Origin: Dictyocoela muelleri
Taxonomy: Eukaryota; Microsporidia
Assembly (NCBI GenBank): GCA_016256075.1
Contig: SDVU01000444.1
Coordinates: 1-13,361, forward strand
Length of the DNA: 13,361 bases
Reading direction: 5' to 3'
This document shows positions 6,872-13,361 of the stretch, in pieces. The translations under genes were made by a program, and so were the position numbers. The notes under the pieces are model-generated. The model saw nothing but the letters and a program-made list of their open reading frames with translations. It did not search any database and had not been told where the DNA came from. Position 1 is the stretch's first letter. Each line of letters opens with the position of its first letter.

Positions 6872-8514
6872 TTTTTTTCTCCAATTGGTTAAAAAAAGCA
6901 AAATATACCAATATACACGCAAAGCCTTTTTTCACTAATTTTTTAAAAAAATATTTCAAATAAAAAGATTATTAAGAAAAAAAAATTTATAAAACGATAT
7001 CATTATCCAATTTCCAAAACAAATGACGGCCTATAACCTCAAAGAATTCCAACTTATTATATCTTTTATAACCTTTTAAAATTTCAACCAAATGAGCTTC
7101 AAATTTAAAATCTTTATCATTTAAAACTATATTTTTTTCTTAATTGGAAAATATATAATCTGTTTCTTATATTAATTTGTCTAATAAAATCAATAAATTT
7201 TCCTAAATTAACATGGGCAACGCTTGAAAGAGAGCTTAGCGATCTATGTCACGCTTCCAAAGAATTTTTTGTTCGCGGAATACCATTTAATACCCCTTTA
7301 TAACAATTCCAAAAATAAATAGAATAAGATGATGTCTTTAACTCATCACCGATATAATTCCTTTTAAAGTAATATACGCTTTCTACTCCATCGGGATATT
7401 CTTTCAATTATTTTTCTGCCAGCATGGAAAACAAAGATGAAACACAGCAATTCGGGACATAAGACAAGTTTAAAAACATTTTTATATTTTTTCTAAAATT
7501 TTCATACCTGTTGTATAAAAAAGACAAGCCACAAATTAGTATCTTTCTGAAAATAGACTGTCCGAGGGTGAAAGTACAGCCGCATATCGTACTTTCAAAA
7601 TATTTTCCAAGAGAATTAATCAATCCCTTTTCAAATCACAAATTATGTAAAAAAACTCTTATGTTAATTAGAGTTTTAAGTTTCGCAAAAGCCTCTAGAT
7701 ATGTATCTTCGGCCTTATTAGTAGCAAAATAAAAACAAAGGGTCTAAAATTCTAAAAACTTTAACCTTAAATGTGCAGAGCTGAAAAAATTTCCCAGAGA
7801 CACTCCAGAAAGTTCCATCAATCAAAAAAACTTTGGTATTATTAAAATATTCGTTAAAAAACTCTGAGAACATAATAATTATTCGCCTAGACATACTCCT
7901 ATTGTCATATCTAACAAAAATATTACCGTTCAAATCCTTTTTAAGTATTTCAGGAATATCGTCTAATTCGCCACTTTCACCTCTATACTTACGACTTTTT
8001 ACCATATTCATTCGGTCTGCCATATATTTATATGAGTATAAATCGTGACAATATCACTGTCTAGTGCATAAGTATTTTGCGTAATAACTTCTAGAGCTGG
8101 TCGTCCTGTATCTGTTGACTCATTTATTATTACACTTAAGAGTTTTTTCAATATTTTTGTTTTCTCGTTACTATGGCTATGCGTTTTATGTAGAATAAAG
8201 CGGTATTCTTGGTTTATATGTCCAAGTACCCTACAAGACATCTTTACACATCTCCAAATATCAATGCTATTTTTAACTTTTGTGATATTAAAAATATAAT
8301 TATCTGAAACTGGATTTTCATTACCTTTCCGATTTTTTATTTTGTAAAAATTGGTCATAAAGGTGTTAATTTTTTTTTAAGAAATGTTGAATAAAAACTA
8401 AATCAGTGATAATATCAAATTACTTAAATTAGATTTTTTAGAATAATTGGTTAAAAAAAAGATTTACATGTATATTGGTTTAATTTGCTTATTTTAACCA
8501 TTTGGTTAAAAAAA
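6872..8514 (-). mobile_element. Mutator-like element (MULE) with 46-bp terminal inverted repeats
   Basis: The left end 6872-6917 and the reverse complement of the right end 8469-8514 match at 41 of 46 positions, sharing GGTTAAA and CCAATATACA. Between them lies one broken MULE transposase. Element length is about 1.64 kb, compact for the superfamily. No 8-10-bp target duplication is visible at these boundaries. Instead, 79-bp direct repeats stand just outside both ends. A second partial copy of the end motif (AATTGGTTAAAAAAAAG, 8446-8462) makes the right end locally palindromic. Confidence 0.85.
6987..8358 (-). pseudogene. MULE transposase with FLYWCH zinc finger, broken
   Basis: About 457 codons can be followed. 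Residues 1-65 form a FLYWCH-type finger (WRC with Cys37, Cys42, then His60 and His62). Next comes the MULE DDE domain: VFLIDGTFWSV (first Asp, plus-strand 7817-7819), FEKG and CTFTLGQSIFRK in the second region, and PRTKNSLEA with HRSL for the third (Glu at 7255-7257). The end, ILKGYKRYNKLEFF, is typical of microsporidian-type MULEs. It is broken by frame changes near 8010-8060, 7730 and 7135, and by in-frame TGA at 7638-7636, TAA at 7410-7408 and TGA at 7251-7249. The first of these replaces the expected second Asp, and the last replaces the Trp after NSLE. The start ATG at 8358 gives a sensible N terminus. The product cannot be active. Confidence 0.92.
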
Positions 8515-8522
8515 GAATAACG

Positions 8523-8601
8523 ATTTTTGAAAGAAAATTAGTAAAAAAACGCGAGTTTAGAATTGGGATATTTAACAGAAGACTTATTTTGGTAAAAACT
8601 T
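8523..8601 (+). repeat. 79-bp direct repeat, right of the MULE
   Basis: This copy is 76/79 identical to 6783-6861 and begins about 8 bp beyond the right inverted repeat. Its frame stays open on to 8696 on the plus strand (TIFERKLVKKREFRIG and onward), a 64-codon run of unknown meaning. Confidence 0.93.
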
Positions 8602-8696
8602 ATATATATTTCAAATCGTGTAGATTTATTTATGAAACATATTACAATGTTTCACCAATAAGAAAAATCAGAAAGAACTATGACAAACTAATCTGA

Positions 8697-9082
8697 AATG
8701 CGACACAATATTCTATTTGAGGTTTAAATGATACCGGGCTTTCTATTATTTTATTAAACCCGGGTTGGCTCTTCTGAATCATCGAAACCCAACAATCTTT
8801 TATTTGTATAAAGTAAAAACTATTATCTATAGAATCTCAATTTTTACCTTTTTAATAAATCTATATCTATTTTAAATTAGGTATTTTATTTTTAATTGTC
8901 ACTTTTCTATTCATATAAAAAACATCTTTGCTTTTTATATTCGTTGCTTTTATGAATTCTTGATTATATTTTGAACGATTTTTTATACATCATCTATATT
9001 ATTACTAAATATTAGATCATTAAGAAACAACTCCAAGATGTAGTACATTTAATTATATATTCGAGTACAGCAATTATATTTA
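8697..9082. other. Gene-free stretch with one GC-rich hairpin
   Basis: No coding run is recognised. The only structure is a stem pairing CCGGGCTTT (8734-8742) with AAACCCGG (8756-8763), one base bulged, in an otherwise AT-rich setting. The rest is low-complexity A/T. Confidence 0.5.
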
Positions 9083-9216
9083 TTTTATCTTTTTCTTTTT
9101 AACCGCGCTCTTATAGCCATATCAAGCCTCTAAATTCCTCCATTGCTCGCATGGTAATATATCATGCTAAAAACAAGATAAAAATATTTTTAGGCACACA
9201 AATATCAAATAAAGGC
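9083..9216 (+). repeat. Diverged direct repeat outside the mariner-like element, left
   Basis: This aligns with 12141-12272 in the same orientation at about 65 percent by eye. Shared blocks include CTTTTTAAC, AAGCCTC, GTTGCTC/ATTGCTC, TTTCATGC/TATCATGC, AAAAACA and AAATAAA. It has no open frame. It ends just before the left inverted end of the element. Confidence 0.65.
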
Positions 9217-9218
9217 AT

Positions 9219-9279
9219 CTCGAAAAGTACAAAGTCGTTTTTCTGAAAAGGGACAAAATTTTTTATCCGGAAGAACGAC
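9219..9279 (+). repeat. Inverted end of the mariner-like element, left
   Basis: It pairs with 12053-12109 with several mismatches and short indels, and carries TCGTTTTTCTGAAAAGGGAC. Tc1/mariner transposases bind such ends. Confidence 0.65.
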
Positions 9280-9860
9280 TAACCTCAATTTTAATATTGA
9301 AATTTTAAAATTGTGAAAAGGAAAAAGAAAATTGATATATTTAGTTAATATATATAATGAATATAAAATACTTGTTAATTTTATTTATGGGTAATGTATT
9401 AGTCATAAATTATGTGGTAAAATTAATACATACATTCAACTCTCATTGTTTTAGTTACCAAATTACATGGAATTATTAATAAATAGTTATGATCAATATT
9501 TTTTTTAAAAATTATTCAGAAAAACTAAAATATCTTGAATCAATTATTTTTTATTCATACAAGATTAAAAGTTTTTATTACAAAAAAATTGCTGGATTAT
9601 TTTACAAGTTGACCAATAAAACATTTTAAAATGTTAGATCTGACAAATTTGAAATATTGTAAAATCTAATTTACGTTAAATTTCTTTTTGATAATTTGTA
9701 AAAAATAAAATGATATGAAAAAGATAAGATAATAATATTATTTTTTAGTGGTGTAAATTTAGAAGTACTTTGAATATCAAAATATGATTATGTAAAAAAA
9801 AATTTCAAAGTAATTACTTTCTAATTATAGCCGTTATTATAACTAAAAATTTTATAAAAT
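9280..9860. other. Gene-free AT-rich interior of the mariner-like element
   Basis: This lies between the left inverted end and the left 21-bp array. It has no counterpart of similar length on the right side, where end and array almost touch. It may be an insertion or the unshared part of the element. No gene or repeat unit was recognised. Confidence 0.45.
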
Positions 9861-9957
9861 ATGATAAATATTGAATATTTAATTGAAAAACTCAGTAATA
9901 AATTAAATGATTTTTATTCATTTAATTTAAATAATTTAAAATATTTAATTTATTATA

Positions 9958-10380
9958 CAGAGAATTCCAGAATTAATGAGATGAATTCCAGAAATAATGA
10001 GACGGATTCCAGAAATAATGAAACATATTCCAAAAATAATGAGACATCTTCCAGAAATAATAAAAATGATTCGAGAAATAATGAGACAGATTCTAGAAAT
10101 AATGAGACAGATTTCAAAAATAATGAGTCAGATTCCAGAAATAAGGAGATATATTCAAAAAATAATTTAAAGTTTACAAAAACAATTAGACATTTAACAA
10201 AAATAATGCAAATTTACCCAAATAAATGAAACGGATTCCAGCAATAACTAGAAAGATTCCAAAAAAATGAGACAGATTCCAGAAATAATTAGACAGTTAA
10301 CAAAAATAATTAGACGGTTAACAAAAATAATAAGACAATTTTTTAGAATTATAAAGACAGAACCAAAAATTATGAGATGA
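9958..10380 (+). repeat. 21-bp tandem array, left, about 19 units
   Basis: The consensus unit is AGAAATAATGAGACAGATTCC. The first ten or so units keep exact 21-bp spacing and so keep a plus-strand frame open (heptapeptide RNNETDS from an ATG at 9861 to 10229). Later units shift phase and carry stops. The reverse-complement array at 11640-12010 shows that this is a structural part of the transposon and not a gene. Confidence 0.9.
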
Positions 10381-10469
10381 TTTTTAAATATAATGACTGT
10401 GTCAGATATCAAGAAAAAAAACGAAAAAGACATTTCATAAAAATATTATAAAACGAACATCCATGTTCG

Positions 10470-11539
10470 AAAATACACATAAAGGTAATGAAATTTCGGA
10501 GAATGAAATAAAAGATAAGCAAAAAGTGTCACAAAATGTGACAAACATCAGAAAATAAGAAACATGATTACCGACCCATTTTTTACAAATAAACATTTGA
10601 TCTAAATAAAAAAGTCGGTGAAAATATTACACAAACTTTAATATCAGTCATGCATCGGCATTTATAGCCATAAGTAAAATATAGAGGACCGATCAAAGCA
10701 TTTATTTTGCTGATACTTATACAGCTTAGTGCTGGCCTAAAGAAGATAAAAAAAGAATATCACAGGAGATTACAAATATAGTAGAATGAGACAATTCTTT
10801 AACACATTTTAGTCTTGTAGACAGACTTAGAGAGCGATTCCTATATTATTTCTAAAACATCACTATGTCGAATGGTAAAAAACTGTCCTATTAGCAGAAA
10901 AAGACTCAAAAATAGATGTTCTCAAATCACCAAAGCAGGTCATTTTGAAAAATGCGTGAATGAGCATTTTCATTTTCCAGATATGTGAACTGAAATATAA
11001 TGTTTTTAGAAGAATCAAGATTCAATCTACACGCGTCCATTAGTTGTGGATATCTTGCGCCTAACGTAAGCCTAATAAAGCAACTAACGTAATTGAAATG
11101 ACAAGATATATTTCTACGCGATAATTTCTAGGTATACTCTGGTAGCAAGCAAAAAATTGATGTGGGTATAATGCTGAAAAGTTCGAAGAATTTATTGATG
11201 AATCTACAGCTTTGGGGCATTTAGAGATTCCCCAGTTCTTGTTATATACAATGCTTCCATACACAATACTAGGGAAATTCTAAATAAGTTGGAAAATTAT
11301 GGTGTTGAAGTCAAATTTACCACCATTCTCTTATTCACCAGACTTAAATATAATCAATTTTTTTTGGTATTGTTAAATCCGGAACAGATAGAATCAGGCC
11401 CTGCACAATGAGGATATAAATTTTAAAGCAGAATATTGAACGGGTTTTAGTAGGATTGAGAGATAAATGTGATTTTTTTAAAAATATTTATAGGCACATG
11501 AATTGTTTTATAAACGACCTGTTGAATGGTACTCAATAA
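10470..11539 (+). pseudogene. IS630/Tc1-mariner (DDE_3-type) transposase relic
   Basis: Pieces of one transposase appear in order. GNEISENEIKDK (about 10485) looks like the start of the first helix-turn-helix. SLCRMVKNCPISRKRLK (about 10858) looks like the second. FLEESRFNLH (about 11002) is the first catalytic region, with Glu in place of Asp. AEKFEEFIDE follows, then VLVIYNASIHNTREILNKLE (11235 on), with Tyr at 11247-11249 in place of the second Asp. SPDLNIIN (to 11358) has Asn in place of the final Glu or Asp. The C-terminal run, RDKCDFF to DLLNGTQ, ends at TAA 11537-11539. Many stops and at least two frame changes separate the pieces, and all three catalytic positions are lost, so this is the oldest clear relic here. 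Exact catalytic spacing (34-36) cannot be fixed. Confidence 0.85.
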
Positions 11540-11639
11540 ATGGGTTTTATTGGTTTTATTATTTTATCTAAAATTTCTGTTTCTAAAAAATTTTTAAAAA
11601 TTTTATTGTAATTTATAGGAAATTGTTTTTAAACAATTC

Positions 11640-12010
11640 TAAAAACTATCGCATTATTTCTAAAATCTGTCTAATTAATTCTGGAATCTGTCTTAAACTT
11701 TTATGATCTGTCTCATTATTTTTAAAAAACAATCTCATTATTTTTGTATCTGTCTTTATAATTCTAAAAAACTGTATAATTATTTTTGTTTAATGACCCA
11801 TTATTTTTGTTAAATTTCTAATTTTTTTTTGAAAAACGTCTCATTATTTTTGTAAACTGGCTTATTATTTTTGGAATCTTGCTCATTATTTTTGGAATAT
11901 GTCTCATTATTTATAGAATCTATCTACATATTTTTGGAATCTGGCTCATTCTTTCTGGAATCCGTCTCATTATTTCTGGAATCTGTCTTATTATTTCTGT
12001 AATTCTCTGT
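11640..12010 (-). repeat. 21-bp tandem array, right, mirror of the left one
   Basis: Plus-strand units follow TCTCATTATTTCTGGAATCTG, the reverse complement of the left array unit. The outermost units (11940-12000) are the best conserved and the inner ones drift. The order outward is the same as on the left, ending at the CAGAGAATT block. Confidence 0.9.
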
Positions 12011-12052
12011 AATAATTTTTTAAAATAATAATATTTTAGAATTTATTATTTT

Positions 12053-12109
12053 GTCGTTTCCCGGGAAAAAATGTGTCTTTTTCCGAAAAACGAATTTGTC
12101 GTTTTCAAG
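12053..12109 (-). repeat. Inverted end of the mariner-like element, right
   Basis: This is the partner of 9219-9279, with TTTTTCCGAAAAACGAATTT at its core. It also contains GTCGTTT twice in the same orientation (12053 and 12098), a small direct repeat. Confidence 0.65.
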
Positions 12110-12140
12110 GATAGTGATTCGGTCACAATTAAAAATCTAG

Positions 12141-12272
12141 TTTACCTTTGTCTTTTTAACACCACCTTTAAGTTATACTAAGCCTCCTAATTTCACAGTT
12201 GCTCAAATTGTAGTATTTCATGCATAAAAACACGAATAAAATTGTTTTACACAAATTTCTAAATAAATGTTC
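12141..12272 (+). repeat. Diverged direct repeat outside the mariner-like element, right
   Basis: This is the same-orientation partner of 9083-9216. It starts about 30 bp beyond the right inverted end. The two copies are more diverged than the 79-bp repeats around the MULE. Confidence 0.65.
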
Positions 12273-12870
12273 AAAAATTCTCTTAGATTATCTGTAAGTA
12301 AGATTTTTTTATTCATTTATTTCAAAATCTCATTGAGAATATTTTTGTACAATCATGTGTCTTATTTTTAATTCTCATACTGAATACTTTTATTAAAAAA
12401 AATCTTTCAAAATTATTATAGTTACCTTTTTTATACCCCAATATATAACAACCCATCCTCTCGCAAACATCGAATGTTTTCATAAATGAATAGCTACTTT
12501 TAATTTTTATCATATTCATAACAAATCTTAAAATAAAGATTAATTTTTTTAAGTTATTTTTTGATACAAAATGTCATGATCTTCAAGTATCTTAATAATA
12601 CTTTATATGCGTGAATTTGTCATAAAGATCTAATATTTTTTAAAAACTCCACTTTATTAACAGTAAACTCTTTTTTATTGATCTACCCACTATGACAACA
12701 GAATGTAGCATATTTGATACCAATCTATAATTTAGTTTATTATATCTACTCATCGCGATTATTGGAGTTTCGATTTTTTTATAAATAAAATCTTTTCTAT
12801 CGTCTTTAGATCAGTTAAAACACTAATTTACAACCCAATGAAAGTTACTGAAATATTGATACTAGTACAA
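12273..12870. other. No recognisable gene; two short minus-strand open runs
   Basis: A 65-codon minus-strand frame (12519-12322, starting MNMIKIKSSYSF, with CERMGCYILGYKKG inside) and a further open run of about 60 codons near 12815-12650 (SRYNKLNYRLVSNM, GRSIKKS) look slightly more protein-like than the background. They are in different frames, separated by stops, and match no family I know. They could be a decayed gene or chance. Confidence 0.3.
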
Positions 12871-12877
12871 AAATAGC

Positions 12878-12911
12878 AGCCCGAAAACTCACGAAAGGCT
12901 AGTTTTCGGCT
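12878..12911. repeat. 11-bp hairpin
   Basis: AGCCCGAAAACT (12878-12889) pairs with AGTTTTCGGCT (12901-12911), one C bulged, around an 11-nt loop. It is one of the strongest stems in this gene-free part. No neighbour explains it. Confidence 0.6.
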
Positions 12912-13186
12912 TTCCATTTGGCGAGTTTGTCGCAAATTTACCAAATATTTATAAAATTCTACAAAAACTCTTTACAATTTACAAACCAATTAAAATTTTA
13001 ATATAAATAAATGACCCGAATCAATAATATATATAAATTATGATCACTTTTTTTTGTAATTTCAATTTAATACGCTTTCTTGGATATGTACAGCTCACTT
13101 GTACCATCCATCTTCATATAGATATAACATTAAAGCGTTCTTTGTGAAGTCGACCATGATCATACAAAGAAAAATATTAGATTATG

Positions 13187-13262
13187 TTACTGAAGTTTAA
13201 AATTTTCGCGCGCGAAGTGCGCGACTTGCGAAAAGCGACCGAGTTCGATTCCCAGTAATTCA
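13187..13262 (+). pseudogene. Weak tRNA-like sequence with a GC-rich hairpin
   Basis: A B-box-like GAGTTCGATTCCC (13241-13253) is followed by CAGTAAT, and TTACTG (13187-13192) pairs with CAGTAA (13253-13258) 72 nt apart, about tRNA length. Within it, TCGCGC (13206-13211) pairs with GCGCGA (13219-13224), a very GC-rich stem here. No A box, D arm or regular anticodon arm can be drawn, and the T stem does not pair well. It may be a tRNA pseudogene or a repeat-borne tRNA fragment. Confidence 0.25.
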
Positions 13263-13277
13263 TTTTTTCATTCTTTT

Positions 13278-13361
13278 AATTTTTAATTTTCAATTTTCAA
13301 TTTTCAATTTTCAATTTTCAATTTTCAATTTTCAATTTTCAATTTTCAATTTTCAATTTTC
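13278..13361 (+). repeat. (AATTTTC)n heptamer array reaching the window end
   Basis: One variant unit AATTTTT (13278-13284) is followed by 11 perfect AATTTTC units (13285-13361), and the array continues past the window. Perfect identity means recent expansion. It could be an ordinary microsatellite or the point where an assembly stopped. Confidence 0.95.

Larger units (their letters stand above)
9219..12109 (+). mobile_element. IS630/Tc1-mariner-like element with mirrored 21-bp arrays
   Basis: The outer inverted ends are 9219-9279 and 12053-12109, sharing TTCGTTTTTC or TCGTTTTTC, an ATTTTTT tract, a CCGG core and ACGAC, at about 70 percent. Inside each end is a 21-bp tandem array in opposite orientation (9958-10380 and 11640-12010), preceded on each inner flank by a TTATTA-CAGAGAATT block. 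The centre holds a decayed DDE transposase on the plus strand. A true outer boundary with a TA duplication was not found, so the outer limits are uncertain. At 2.9 kb the unit is long for the superfamily because of the arrays. Confidence 0.7.

Noticed and set aside
8502-8696. 64-codon plus-strand frame over the right 79-bp repeat as a real gene
   Set aside because: It is short, has no family match, and its left-hand copy runs into a different sequence and stops soon. It is kept only as part of the direct-repeat description.
9861-10229. 122-codon plus-strand frame with RNNETDS heptapeptide repeats
   Set aside because: It is open only because the tandem unit is 21 bp. The array continues past the stop in shifted phase and has a reverse-complement counterpart at 11640-12010, so it is a transposon repeat and not a gene.
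9958-12010. CRISPR array
   Set aside because: The 21-bp units are directly adjacent with no unique spacers, and the setting is a eukaryotic transposon.
12322-12519. 65-codon minus-strand frame as a gene
   Set aside because: No recognisable domain, no upstream CCC/GGG motif that stands out, and stops on both sides. It is mentioned in the gap entry only.
13278-13361. Telomere repeat
   Set aside because: AATTTTC does not resemble the TTAGG/TTAGGG type, and nothing else here shows a chromosome end.

Overview
The window is very AT-rich (roughly three quarters A+T by eye) and gene-poor. It holds one intact-looking protein gene and a crowd of decayed DNA transposons and repeats. The transposon mix (IS1595/ISXO2-like Merlin, a FLYWCH-plus-MULE transposase, an IS630/Tc1-mariner relic), the base composition, the lack of introns and a CCC motif just before the one good start codon all fit a repeat-rich microsporidian nuclear genome. 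That assignment is inference; no rRNA or core marker gene is present to prove it.

Layout. 1-1000: small hairpins, then a badly decayed second IS1595-type transposase on the minus strand (about 365-945). 1621-4692: a block with diverged inverted repeats of about 360 bp at its ends (1621-1980 and 4255-4612), a tRNA-like sequence beside the right copy (4620-4692), a 21-bp-period tandem array (2030-2330), and, inside, an open 476-codon ubiquitin-specific protease gene (2599-4029, minus). 4853-5107: a long palindrome with a tRNA-like stretch. 5501-6618: a 1.1-kb Merlin element with terminal inverted repeats and a 7-bp target duplication, inserted into a second copy of that palindrome family, so its empty site can be read within the window. 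6783-8601: a MULE of about 1.64 kb with 46-bp terminal inverted repeats, flanked by 79-bp direct repeats. 9083-12272: a Tc1/mariner-like relic between inverted ends, with 21-bp tandem arrays in mirror orientation inside both ends and diverged direct repeats outside. 12273-13361: no recognisable gene, a hairpin, a weak tRNA-like sequence and an (AATTTTC)n array that runs off the window.

How it fits together. All four transposase genes are broken by stops and most by frameshifts as well, so the locus is a transposon graveyard, yet the protease has a full reading frame and all its catalytic boxes. The most interesting question is whether the protease block (inverted repeats, 21-bp array related to that of the mariner element, open gene) is itself a mobile or formerly mobile unit carrying a deubiquitinase, or a host gene that two repeat copies happen to flank. 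The sequence shows the architecture; mobility is not proven.
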